Origin: Olivibacter sp. XZL3
GTDB taxonomy: Bacteria > Bacteroidota > Bacteroidia > Sphingobacteriales > Sphingobacteriaceae
NCBI RefSeq assembly: GCF_004368405.1
Contig: NZ_SBJH01000008.1
Span: 186,001-250,000 of the forward strand
Reading direction: 5' to 3'
DNA: 64,000 bases
The notes under the pieces: model-generated
The model's database searches: none
Told to the model about the DNA's origin: nothing
The model's input: the letters and a program-made list of their open reading frames with translations, nothing else
Part shown: positions 55,623 to 64,000 of the stretch, one piece after another
Layout of the letters: the number at the start of each line of letters is the position of its first letter
How positions within the stretch are numbered: position 1 is the first letter of the stretch
Position numbers and translations under genes: made by a program

Positions 55623-57641
55623 TCAGATTTCCGGTTTAAAAATTAATTTTTCTACGTCCTTCAAATTATCAACTGGTAAACTACATGTATTGTTTTTGCA
55701 AACATAAATTAGATTGCGCGCTGTGATCCTGTCCTTTAAAAGGGGAAGGTTTTCTGTGTTTCCCCCCAATATAACCTTATTGGGAATATAAAGACGCTGA
55801 TCTATTTCACTACGTAGTACAGGCGCATCCGGACCAGTAATTGCTATTTCATTGAATCCGTAAATTTCTTCAAGCAGCCGGATACTCCAATTTGAATAGG
55901 CGGAACCGTATGTTTTAATCTGCGGGAAAACGTTAGCCAGCAATTGGGCTGAAATCTCACTATAGGTGACATTATCAAAAATTGCGCCTAACTTATATAA
56001 CTGATGGGCCATCACCGAATTTGAGGACGGGATTACATTATCCAATACCTCATATTTTCGGGTGATCAGGACATCGGCTAAATCGGAGGTGTAATAGAAA
56101 GCGAACGAATTTCTATCGAAAAAATGTTCAATAACATAATCACTTAGGGATTTCGCTTTATCGAGCCACGCTTTGTCAAACGTCGTCTCATAGAGCGTAA
56201 TAAACGCCTCTATGACAAACGCGTAGTCGTCTAAAAAGCCGATAGTCATCCTAAAAGGAGTTTTTGGCTGGTGCGAAAGGGCACCGTCCGATGTCATCAG
56301 ATTATCAACGATAAAGGTCGCATTCTTTTTTGCCGCGACAAGGTACTGCTCCTTATTAAAAGTTCGATATGCGTCTAAATGAGCCTTCAGCATCATCGCG
56401 TTCCAACTTGTTAAAATCTTATCATCGAGACCAGGTCTCGTTCGCTGTTCTCTATAACTTAGCAACCTTTTTTTAATGGTAGCCAAGTAGTCTTGCCATT
56501 CGTCGGGCTTATATCCGGCCTCCACTGCCAGTTTGTCAGCGTCAATTTCAGTTTTCAGGACATTGGTTCGCTCCTCTTCCCAGTTGCCATTGGCTGTGGC
56601 GGAAAAATACTGAATAAATAAGTCCGCATCCTCCCCTAGTACCTGTTCCAATTCTACCAGCTGAAAAGTGTAAAACTTGCCTTCCACGCCTTCGCTATCC
56701 GCGTCAAGTGCACTGAAAAAGGCGCCGTCTTCCGAACTCATCTCGCGGCTAACCCACTCCAGTGTCTCTTCGACTACCCTTTTGTAGACGGGATCTTGCT
56801 TCTGCAAATAGGCTTCGCAATATAGACTTACCAGTTGCGCATTGTCATAAAGCATTTTCTCGAAATGTGGGATATGCCATTCTTTGTCGACCGCGTACCT
56901 AGCAAATCCGCCCCCCACTTGATCATAGATTCCACCGGCGGCGAGATGTTTTAACGTAAAATGCGTGTGGTCTAGGATTTCCTTGTCTGCTGCTAAATGA
57001 CCGTAACGAAGGAAGAAAAGCCAATTGTTAGGTAAGGGAAATTTAGGCGCGCGTTGATATCCGCCGTAAGTTGGATCGAACATGGCCTGCCATGGTTTGA
57101 CAATATCCTGTAAATCTTCCGGATTGTACTTTTCAGGAATGCGATTGATGCTAAATGTTTCGCTGTCGGTAATTCCTTGCGCCAACCTTTCTGCATAATC
57201 AATTGCTGTGTGAGGTTCGTTTGTCCACAGTGCCTGTATCTGATTCAGCACATTTACCCAGTCTGCCGGCCGAAAATAGGTGCCCCCGTAAAGCGGTCTG
57301 CCATCAGGCAAACAAATGCAATTTAAGGGCCATCCGCCACTGTTTGTCATAAGCTGCACGGCCGTCATATAGATCTGGTCGATATCCGGCCGTTCTTCTC
57401 TATCTACTTTTATAGAGACATAATTACTATTCATTACTTGTGCAACCTCTTCGTTTTCAAAGCTTTCTCTTTCCATGACGTGACACCAATGACAGGCAGA
57501 ATACCCGATGCTAACAATAAGGAGTTTATTCTCTGCCTTGGCTTTCCGAAAGGCTTCATCGTCCCAAGGATACCAATCTACCGGATTATGTTGATGCTGT
57601 TTAAGGTATGGAGAGCTTTCGTTTTGAAGATGATTTGCCAT
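55623..57641 (-). CDS. Thioredoxin-domain protein of the DUF255/YyaL family
   Basis: A 672-residue cytoplasmic protein. An N-terminal thioredoxin-like domain has Cys50-His-Trp-Cys53 ([20 protein letters not shown]), preceded by [13 protein letters not shown] long alpha-alpha barrel-like C-terminal part, resembling glycosidase or N-acylglucosamine-epimerase folds, follows. The family is conserved from bacteria to the human SPATA20, and its biochemical role is not settled. It precedes slyD in the same direction, which fits a protein-thiol or folding context. Confidence 0.92.
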   Translation of the reverse strand: MANHLQNESSPYLKQHQHNPVDWYPWDDEAFRKAKAENKLLIVSIGYSACHWCHVMERESFENEEVAQVMNSNYVSIKVDREERPDIDQIYMTAVQLMTNSGGWPLNCICLPDGRPLYGGTYFRPADWVNVLNQIQALWTNEPHTAIDYAERLAQGITDSETFSINRIPEKYNPEDLQDIVKPWQAMFDPTYGGYQRAPKFPLPNNWLFFLRYGHLAADKEILDHTHFTLKHLAAGGIYDQVGGGFARYAVDKEWHIPHFEKMLYDNAQLVSLYCEAYLQKQDPVYKRVVEETLEWVSREMSSEDGAFFSALDADSEGVEGKFYTFQLVELEQVLGEDADLFIQYFSATANGNWEEERTNVLKTEIDADKLAVEAGYKPDEWQDYLATIKKRLLSYREQRTRPGLDDKILTSWNAMMLKAHLDAYRTFNKEQYLVAAKKNATFIVDNLMTSDGALSHQPKTPFRMTIGFLDDYAFVIEAFITLYETTFDKAWLDKAKSLSDYVIEHFFDRNSFAFYYTSDLADVLITRKYEVLDNVIPSSNSVMAHQLYKLGAIFDNVTYSEISAQLLANVFPQIKTYGSAYSNWSIRLLEEIYGFNEIAITGPDAPVLRSEIDQRLYIPNKVILGGNTENLPLLKDRITARNLIYVCKNNTCSLPVDNLKDVEKLIFKPEI

Positions 57642-57879
57642 AATAATATCTGTAAAGGTAGCATTTTTGGTTTTACGATCGCAGAAATGTGTGTATTAAT
57701 GCGCCGTCCCGCCTTTTTATTGACCTGGTTCGCATATTCTTTATGAGTGCTGAGCAAAAAATAATATCCGATCCCAGCTTATTAACACAAACAAGGCCAA
57801 AGGTGTTTTTTAGATAAAAGAAAGAAGCCTTATCATTTCCACTTTAAAATTTTTACTTTTAGGTCTTTATTTTTCAACC

Positions 57880-58977
57880 ATGCTCATATCACATATCGAG
57901 ATTTTTAGATTTAGTATTAAAATGGAGCCTTTTGTTATAGCAACGGGCACGATGGATTACGCACAGAACACCTTAATAAAGGTTTATACCGATGTAGGGC
58001 TGATTGGATATGGCGAGTGCTCTGCCTTTCCAATGATTGTTGGAGAGACACAAGACACCTGTTTGGCACTTGCTCGGGACTTTGCTCGTATTTGGAAAGG
58101 TAAAAGCGCCCTCTCATTGGAAGAACGTTTAGCCGATCTTGATGCTTATATAGCTCGAAACGCTACTATAAAAAGTGCATTCGACATGGCCCTGTACGAC
58201 CTTGCAGCCAAGCATGAAGACAAGCCTCTTTACGAATTTTTGGGAGGCGCAGTTAAACCAATTACGACGGATATTACCGTGGGTATTGGTACGCCTGATG
58301 CGATGGCAGAGAAAGCTTTATCTTTTGTTAAAAATGGGGCGTCTATATTAAAAGTAAAATTGGGTAAAGAGCCAAGGGAAGATATCCATCGGATACGCGC
58401 CATACGCCAAGCAATCGGCGATGACATTCCGATTCGCTTGGATGCCAATCAAGGCTGGAGCTATGAAGCTGCCGTGGAGGTGCTGTCGGCTCTTGCAACC
58501 CTTAACATCCAATTTTGCGAACAACCGATGCGTACCTATTGCGACCATTTATTACCTGCATTAAGGGAAAATGTATCCATTCCTATTATGGCCGATGAGA
58601 GTTGTTACGATCATCATGATGCTGAGCGCCTGATCGGTACGCACAGTTGTGATGCCATTAACATTAAGTTGGCCAAATCCGGCGGTATACATGAAGCGTT
58701 GAAAATACATCGGGTTGCCAAACAACAGGGAGTGCCCTGTATGATAGGTGGTATGTTGGAAAGCCGTTTGGCTTTGTCAGCAAACGTTCACCTTGCCTAT
58801 GCTTGCGAAGGTGTTGTATATCACGATATGGACACCTGTATGATTGGGCATTTAGAAGATCCAATTGTGGGAGGTGTAAAATTTAACGGTTACGACGTTA
58901 GCTTAGGAGAAAGGCCCGGCATTGGCGCCGACGTCGACCCGTCCTTTTTGAAACAGTGTGAACGCTGGCTGGTTTAA
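57880..58977 (+). CDS. Muconate-lactonizing/enolase-superfamily epimerase
   Basis: A 365-residue enolase-superfamily enzyme. It has KVKLGKEP with the KxK base, RLDANQGW with the metal Asp, CEQPM, MADESCY, and INIKLAKSGG with the second catalytic lysine, the pattern of L-Ala-D/L-Glu (dipeptide) epimerases. Such enzymes epimerise peptides released from peptidoglycan or food. The exact dipeptide cannot be read from the sequence. It is transcribed alone and convergent with a lipoprotein gene. Confidence 0.9.
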   Translation: MLISHIEIFRFSIKMEPFVIATGTMDYAQNTLIKVYTDVGLIGYGECSAFPMIVGETQDTCLALARDFARIWKGKSALSLEERLADLDAYIARNATIKSAFDMALYDLAAKHEDKPLYEFLGGAVKPITTDITVGIGTPDAMAEKALSFVKNGASILKVKLGKEPREDIHRIRAIRQAIGDDIPIRLDANQGWSYEAAVEVLSALATLNIQFCEQPMRTYCDHLLPALRENVSIPIMADESCYDHHDAERLIGTHSCDAINIKLAKSGGIHEALKIHRVAKQQGVPCMIGGMLESRLALSANVHLAYACEGVVYHDMDTCMIGHLEDPIVGGVKFNGYDVSLGERPGIGADVDPSFLKQCERWLV

Positions 58978-58985
58978 GTCGTATT

Positions 58986-59014
58986 GGCTTCCAGGCTTGC
59001 GATGACTGGAAGCC
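58986..59014. terminator. Bidirectional hairpin between convergent genes
   Basis: The perfect 9-bp stem ggcttccag/ctggaagcc with an 11-base loop lies between the epimerase and lipoprotein genes. There is no strong T tract on either side. Confidence 0.55.
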
Positions 59015-59026
59015 GACCAAACCTGC

Positions 59027-59470
59027 TTATTCAAACGTGATCTTTTCCGGACCCGAAACTTTATTAATGTGACACTCGCAGCGTCCGCCGCTTATCACAA
59101 AATCCGTTGTTTTTGTTTGTCCGGTAGCCGGATGTGTGGCGCTAACCTGTACGGTATCTCCCTGTATACTAAGGACGCTTTTATCGCCATCAGTGGCCAC
59201 CAAATAAAACTGATTTAACGTGGTCGCTGATTCGCTTTCTGCACTGGGAAGCTTTTCTCCTTTTGACTTAAGCCTAGCCGAAAAATTTTTGACTTGTAGC
59301 GTATCACCGCTACTGTCGGTGAAGACAACTCCCACGGTGCGAAACTCCATTGTACATGCTTTCGGTGGGCAGTCGACCGCTGCCTGCTGTCCTCTTTTAG
59401 TCGTACAAGACAAAAGTATTGTAAGGACTGCTACCATTGGTACGCCGATTCTAAAAGATATCTGTTTCAT
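59027..59470 (-). CDS. Hypothetical lipoprotein
   Basis: A 147-residue lipoprotein from the ATG at 59470 (MKQISFRIGVPMVAVLTILL), with the lipobox ending at Cys22. The mature part has Cys pairs near each end (VDCPPKACTMEF and GGRCECHINKV), suggesting disulfides, and a beta-rich composition. The frame is open nine codons further upstream, but that adds charged residues before the signal. I do not recognise the family. Confidence 0.75.
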   Translation of the reverse strand: MKQISFRIGVPMVAVLTILLSCTTKRGQQAAVDCPPKACTMEFRTVGVVFTDSSGDTLQVKNFSARLKSKGEKLPSAESESATTLNQFYLVATDGDKSVLSIQGDTVQVSATHPATGQTKTTDFVISGGRCECHINKVSGPEKITFE

Positions 59471-59678
59471 TTTCAATAGTTTTTTGAGCCATCGCATTTA
59501 TATGTTCGACCGCTATAAAGGTAGATATTCTCACTTACAAAAGCGTTTTCGGTCGGCTACCTGCTTAGTTTTGGCCGAAATTAACGCTACATAAGCCCTT
59601 AATGTTTTTGACAATTTTACAAAAAATACTGATTAATGGTGCCACAATTAGTAAATTGCGCAAAAATCTACATATATT

Positions 59679-61457
59679 ATGACATATTTAGAGAAGCTGG
59701 CCGCTATCCGCGAGCAGATGACGGATCAGCATATAGACGCCTATATTATCCCTTCATCCGATCCACATATTAGCGAGTATCTTCCGGATCGCTTCAAATG
59801 TATTGCCTTCGTTTCCGGCTTCACCGGTTCTGCCGGGACGGTCGTTATTACACAAGACTTTGCCGGCTTATGGACGGATTCACGCTATTTTGTACAGGCC
59901 GCTGACCAATTAAAAAACAGCGGTTTTGAACTGGTGAAGCTCAAAACACAAGGCGTTGCAGAATATATAGACTGGTTAGCCGAACGTTTGCATGCAGGAA
60001 ATACAGTAGCATTCGATGGAAAATTAGCGTCCGTCTCGGTCGCTAAACAATTGATTAGCCAGTTGCAACCGCGTAAGGTGTTAATCAACGGAACTGTCGA
60101 TCTGTTGGAAGCGATATGGACAGATCGGCCACAACTACCTAAAGAACAAGCCTATATACTCGAAAGTGGACTTGTTGGGGCTAGTGTCGCTGAAAAAATC
60201 TCCAAAGTAAGGGAGGCGATGCGGAAACTCAATGTTGATCATCACCTGATTTCTTCTTTGGACGATATTGCGTGGCTTTTTAATTTGAGAGGAAGTGATG
60301 TTAAATGCAATCCGGTGGTGTTAAGTTTCGCGCTTGTTGAACCGGAGGCAACCACTTTGTTTATTGACCGCGAGAAGTTGAAACAAGCCGATGTTGCAGC
60401 ACTTGAACAACAAGGGGTACAGCTTGCCGATTATGATTCGTTGGAAGACGTATTGGGTCAGTTACCCGCAGGCGAAACCGTATTGCTGGATCCGAAACGG
60501 ACCTGTTATGCCGTGTATACGCAAATACCACAATATGAACATGTCATTGAAGCTTTGAATCCAAGCACGAGTTTGAAAGCGTGTAAAAACGAGATCGAAG
60601 CAGAACACACACGGCAAACGATGGTGAAAGACGGCGTTGCGCTTACCAAGTTTTTTAAATGGCTAGAGGAACATGTAGGAGAAGAGACGCTTACAGAAAT
60701 CAGTATTGCTGATAAACTCTTGGCATTCAGAAAGGAACAGTCGGGATTTGTAAACGAAAGTTTTGATACCATAGCAGGCTACAAGGAGCATGGTGCCCTT
60801 CCTCACTACAAAGCCACAGAAGAAAATAAGGCGACCTTGAAAGCCGAAGGTTTATTACTTGTGGACTCTGGAGGGCAATACAGAACGGGTACGACGGATA
60901 TCACCCGTGTCGTTTCTTTAGGAGCTGCAACGGACACCGAAAGAACGGACTATACGCTGGTGCTGAAAGCAATGATTGAAGGTAGCACCGCGATTTTTCC
61001 AAAAGGCAGTAAAGGATACCAGATAGACGCAATCACACGAAAACCACTTTGGGATAGACTCCGGAATTATGGGCATGGAACGGGCCATGGCGTAGGTTTC
61101 TTCTTAAATGTTCATGAGGGGCCACACGTATTGAATACCGCAAACATTGACATTGCGATTGAGGAGGGAATGGTCACATCGATTGAACCCGGCTTATATC
61201 GTGAAGGCCGTTACGGCATTCGGATTGAAAATTTGGTGTTGAGTGTTCGTGATCAGGAGACTGAATTTGGCGAATTTATGGCTTTTGAAACGTTAACCTT
61301 ATGTTATATCGATATCAGTTTGGTGGATAAGGCTTTACTGGATCAAAAACATATCGACTGGCTAAATCAGTATAATAATATGGTTTATGAACGCTTGTCG
61401 CCTCACTTGGAAGAATCGGAAAAACAGTGGTTAGCTGATAAAACACGAATTATATAA
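59679..61457 (+). CDS. Aminopeptidase P-family metallopeptidase
   Basis: Removes N-terminal residues before proline. The 592-residue enzyme has two creatinase-like N-terminal domains and a C-terminal pita-bread catalytic domain with metal ligands in VDSGGQYRTGTTDITR, HGTGHGVG, SIEPGLY and GIRIENLV. The long form (about 590 residues) matches the cytoplasmic XPNPEP1-like subgroup. Confidence 0.94.
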   Translation: MTYLEKLAAIREQMTDQHIDAYIIPSSDPHISEYLPDRFKCIAFVSGFTGSAGTVVITQDFAGLWTDSRYFVQAADQLKNSGFELVKLKTQGVAEYIDWLAERLHAGNTVAFDGKLASVSVAKQLISQLQPRKVLINGTVDLLEAIWTDRPQLPKEQAYILESGLVGASVAEKISKVREAMRKLNVDHHLISSLDDIAWLFNLRGSDVKCNPVVLSFALVEPEATTLFIDREKLKQADVAALEQQGVQLADYDSLEDVLGQLPAGETVLLDPKRTCYAVYTQIPQYEHVIEALNPSTSLKACKNEIEAEHTRQTMVKDGVALTKFFKWLEEHVGEETLTEISIADKLLAFRKEQSGFVNESFDTIAGYKEHGALPHYKATEENKATLKAEGLLLVDSGGQYRTGTTDITRVVSLGAATDTERTDYTLVLKAMIEGSTAIFPKGSKGYQIDAITRKPLWDRLRNYGHGTGHGVGFFLNVHEGPHVLNTANIDIAIEEGMVTSIEPGLYREGRYGIRIENLVLSVRDQETEFGEFMAFETLTLCYIDISLVDKALLDQKHIDWLNQYNNMVYERLSPHLEESEKQWLADKTRII

Positions 61458-61466
61458 ACAAAAAAA

Positions 61467-61496
61467 CCAAAGCCGCTCCTGTTAAAGCGGCTTTGG
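61467..61496 (-). terminator. Hairpin between aminopeptidase P and mazG
   Basis: The perfect 11-bp stem ccaaagccgct/agcggctttgg with an 8-base loop. The uridine tract is on the minus-strand side only (seven T after the stem), although both neighbouring genes are on the plus strand. Confidence 0.7.
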
Positions 61497-61537
61497 GTAG
61501 AATGACTCTTCTTTTCAACAAACAACTATTTATCGTC

Positions 61538-62341
61538 ATGCCACATATAGCACCCGTAAAACAAGACACACCGGCAAAAGCTTTCGAAAGATTATTGGAA
61601 GTATTAAATACCCTCCGTTTGGAATGCCCTTGGGATAAAAAGCAAACGATGGAGTCGTTAAGGCACCTGACGATTGAAGAGACCTACGAATTGGCCGATG
61701 CAATATTAGACAAAGATCTAACGGAGGTCAAAAAAGAACTGGGCGACATTATGATGCATCTGGTTTTTTACGCGCGTATAGCCGAAGAAAATGACGACTT
61801 CAGTATCGTTGATGTGCTCAATAGCGTATGCGATAAGCTCATCAGTCGGCATCCACACATTTATGGTGATGTGGAAGTAGCGAATGAAGATGATGTAAAA
61901 CGTAATTGGGAACAACTAAAACTAAAGGAGGGTAATCGTTCTGTCTTAGCGGGCGTGCCTAACAGTTTGCCAGCGTTGGTGAAAGCCTATCGAATACAGG
62001 AAAAGGCAAGGGGTATTGGGTTTGATTGGGAGGATAAAAGTCAGGTATGGGAGAAAGTAGAGGAAGAATTACAGGAATTCAGAAACGAATTGGACATCAC
62101 GAAAGGCGAGACCGTGGAATTAGAAAAAGCAGAACAAGAATTCGGCGATCTTCTGTTTTCATTGATTAACTACGCCAGATTTTTAGGGATCAATCCAGAA
62201 AATGCTTTAGAGAAAACCAACAAGAAATTCATTCACCGGTTTAATCATTTAGAGAAAAGAGCTAAGGAGAACGGCAAGAATTTAAAAGACATGTCCTTGG
62301 CTGAAATGGATGTTTATTGGAACGAAGCAAAGCAGTTGTAA
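61538..62341 (+). CDS. mazG: Nucleoside triphosphate pyrophosphohydrolase
   Basis: Hydrolyses NTPs, or dNTPs, to monophosphates and pyrophosphate, a housecleaning role. It is 267 residues from the ATG at 61538 (MPHIAPVKQDTPAKAFERLL). Upstream codons to 61493 lie inside the hairpin and are unlikely to be used. Two MazG domains are present: CPWDKKQTMESLRHLTIEETYELADAI with KKELGDIMMHLVF, and VEEELQEFRNEL with EQEFGDLLFSLINYARF. Confidence 0.94.
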   Translation: MPHIAPVKQDTPAKAFERLLEVLNTLRLECPWDKKQTMESLRHLTIEETYELADAILDKDLTEVKKELGDIMMHLVFYARIAEENDDFSIVDVLNSVCDKLISRHPHIYGDVEVANEDDVKRNWEQLKLKEGNRSVLAGVPNSLPALVKAYRIQEKARGIGFDWEDKSQVWEKVEEELQEFRNELDITKGETVELEKAEQEFGDLLFSLINYARFLGINPENALEKTNKKFIHRFNHLEKRAKENGKNLKDMSLAEMDVYWNEAKQL

Positions 62342-62357
62342 CGCTCTATTATATAAG

Positions 62358-62389
62358 CGGGTCGGTTTATCATTATAGAAACCGACCCG
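62358..62389. terminator. Hairpin between convergent mazG and M14-type peptidase gene
   Basis: The perfect 11-bp stem cgggtcggttt/aaaccgacccg with a 10-base loop, with T-rich DNA further on. It could end transcription from both sides. Confidence 0.65.
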
Positions 62390-62426
62390 TAATACATCGT
62401 TTTTAATCGCTATTCAAGGTTACTCT

Positions 62427-64000
62427 TCACTGTTGTTTGGAATAAAGCGTATTGAACAATAATTTAAAGGTACTATGTGCTTGCCCCCGAAAAGTTATTT
62501 CAGGACCGAAAGCATATAGTTTTCCCTTCCCGACAGAGGCCACAAAAGAAGTGACACCGCCCTTTAGATATTGCTGTCCCCAAGCCCAGCCACTATGTAG
62601 CGGTTTATCAGTATCGAACCAGGATAACACCTCCACTTCGTCACGCTTCGCAGGATCGATTTTGAATACCGGACTATTATTGAATACAATATCTGCATAT
62701 TCGGTCATTCCCCAATTTGCTTCTTTAGTACTATCTATTTTAGTAGTTAAAATGCTTCCCGGAATATAATAAGACGTATTCGGTAAGGGGAGTTCCTTTC
62801 CTTTATCGGTGCTTACCAACGCATTTTTTACGGGTAGATTGAATAAGTAGGCTAAGCTGGTGCTGCTGCCGACGGTAACGATGGTCCCGCCTTTTTCGGT
62901 AAAATCCCGCAGTTGTGGAATCGATTTATCGATAGTGACACTTCCCAACATCGATCGATATTTTTCGGGGATCTCTTCGGGAGCGGGTTGACGGAGGCGC
63001 CGCCTTTCGGACTGACCTTCTGCATTGGGTATACCTCCGCTGATAAATAAAATCGCATCATACTTTTTGTGCAAATTCCCTGCGTCGATCTCTTGCGGAT
63101 AAATAAGTTGAAAAGCAAAATGGTACTGCTCCATGATCCATCTTACCCAACCTGAAGGTATAGAGCCGCCGTACTGATCAAAAAGGGCAATTCTTCCTGT
63201 TTTTATTTCCTGTATCTGTGCAGGCTTTTGTGTAGCCTCAATTACTTCTACTCCATAAAGCGGGCTGTTTTTTTTCAAAATTTCTGTGCCTTTGGCGGGA
63301 ATATAAAAAGATCCACTTGGCAGATTTTCTGATGAGGTGTTTATCCTATAAACAGGCACGTTGTTTTTCAATAATTCATTCACGACAATAAATGAGTTAT
63401 TTACGGCCGAACTTAATAAATAACCGTTCCGGCTCGTTTGAAACGCTTTCGCAGATGCTGTTTGTAATTCGCCTTTTGGAACCATTTGAAGTGGCACATC
63501 AACGGCATCAAAGATTCTGTCAAACTCAACCCCCATTTGAAAGGCTAATGTCCACCCCGCGGCATCATATGGACGAATAGGAGGCCCACCGGGATATTCA
63601 AAATCGTTTGGATAGTTCTGCGGCTCAAACATGTCCAACACATGAGGGCGGAATGCCTGATCGGTTTTAACGACGTAGGAACCGGCAGGATAACGTTTCG
63701 TTCCAACGGTAAAAGGAGCCGTTGCTTTATTCACCTTTATACCTGTTTTCAATAGCGCATTGATAAAGTTTACCGCAGTGGGGAAATCGCGCTGATCGGC
63801 TGAAATAATATAAGCCCTCGGGTCGCGCAGGGCGGGATTCTTAAAAATAGCATCATAATATTTCATCGGTATATTATCGCGGTTCCCGTAGTAGCCTAAA
63901 TCCTCCTGCTGTGCTTTTAACAGACCGGCATCCTTATCGCGGTTATACTGTGTTTTTATCGAATCAATATATTTTGGATAAAGCGTCCAATGATCTTTCC
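62427..64000 (-). CDS. M14-like peptidase, C-terminal part (5' end outside window)
   Basis: The reading frame continues past an internal ATG (63866) to the window edge, so only about 524 C-terminal residues are seen. The edge piece (KDHWTLYPKYIDSIKTQYNR) and then RAYIISADQRDFPTAVNFINAL, RYPAGSYVVKTDQAFRPHVLD and PYDAAGWTLAFQMGVEFDRI match the long C-terminal region of large Bacteroidota M14-type zinc carboxypeptidases. The catalytic domain with its zinc ligands would lie beyond 64000. A C-terminal DJ-1/glutamine-amidotransferase-like domain is visible (DQYGGSIPSGW to TVGSSTS). Confidence 0.8.
   Translation of the reverse strand, partial: KDHWTLYPKYIDSIKTQYNRDKDAGLLKAQQEDLGYYGNRDNIPMKYYDAIFKNPALRDPRAYIISADQRDFPTAVNFINALLKTGIKVNKATAPFTVGTKRYPAGSYVVKTDQAFRPHVLDMFEPQNYPNDFEYPGGPPIRPYDAAGWTLAFQMGVEFDRIFDAVDVPLQMVPKGELQTASAKAFQTSRNGYLLSSAVNNSFIVVNELLKNNVPVYRINTSSENLPSGSFYIPAKGTEILKKNSPLYGVEVIEATQKPAQIQEIKTGRIALFDQYGGSIPSGWVRWIMEQYHFAFQLIYPQEIDAGNLHKKYDAILFISGGIPNAEGQSERRRLRQPAPEEIPEKYRSMLGSVTIDKSIPQLRDFTEKGGTIVTVGSSTSLAYLFNLPVKNALVSTDKGKELPLPNTSYYIPGSILTTKIDSTKEANWGMTEYADIVFNNSPVFKIDPAKRDEVEVLSWFDTDKPLHSGWAWGQQYLKGGVTSFVASVGKGKLYAFGPEITFRGQAHSTFKLLFNTLYSKQQ

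Noticed and set aside
63866-63868. Start codon of the M14-type gene at 63866
   Set aside because: The frame continues upstream without a stop to the window edge with family-like sequence, so this is an internal methionine.

Overview
The window looks like chromosomal DNA of a member of the Bacteroidota, most likely a Sphingobacteriaceae-type bacterium. The support is a SusC/SusD outer-membrane pair, a fused CcoN-CcoO cytochrome cbb3 oxidase, many lipoproteins with short lipoboxes, weak Shine-Dalgarno sequences, and promoter elements of the Bacteroidetes type (TAnnTTTG) upstream of several genes. The species assignment is inference from gene content only.

Layout. 1-10 kb: coaA, an AraC regulator with an MscS channel, a copper P-type ATPase, a fructosamine-kinase family gene, lepA, folD and a small lipoprotein. 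10-15 kb (minus strand): a sugar isomerase, then a probable operon of a sulfatase-modifying-factor-like protein, a Gfo/Idh/MocA oxidoreductase and ApbE. 15.2-18.1 kb: tRNA-Arg(UCU) followed by a small island with a zinc-ribbon protein, tRNA-like sequence fragments and an IbrA/IbrB pair. 18.3-23.5 kb (minus): a nutrient-uptake operon susC-susD-lipoprotein in which susC is split by a frameshift. 24-25 kb: a PH-domain protein and an unusual 21-bp tandem array. 25.6-34.5 kb: trpS, a deoxynucleoside kinase, kdsB, a class A beta-lactamase-like hydrolase, then a minus-strand cluster (DEAD helicase, plsC, ABC ATPase, cobalamin adenosyltransferase), pyrG. 34.6-49.3 kb: yidC and a microaerobic respiration locus. 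49-64 kb: Rieske protein, queG, pyrD, ABC-F protein, thioesterase, EVE protein, slyD, a DUF255 thioredoxin protein, a muconate-type epimerase, a lipoprotein, aminopeptidase P, mazG and the 3' part of an M14-type peptidase gene that leaves the window.

The most interesting unit is 36.5-49.3 kb. A soluble histidine kinase carries a PAS domain with nearly all heme-pocket residues of rhizobial FixL; its neighbour is a response regulator in which a receiver is fused to a CRP/FNR-type sensor and HTH domain. They precede an operon-like series of a truncated D-lactate-dehydrogenase-like domain with a cysteine-rich tail, hemN, ccoI, ccoS, ccoNO, ccoQ, ccoP, ccoG, ccoH and a SafE-like membrane protein. 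A 25-bp perfect inverted repeat and a second dyad lie just upstream of that series. I infer a compact FixL-FixJ-FixK-like oxygen circuit controlling cbb3 oxidase assembly.
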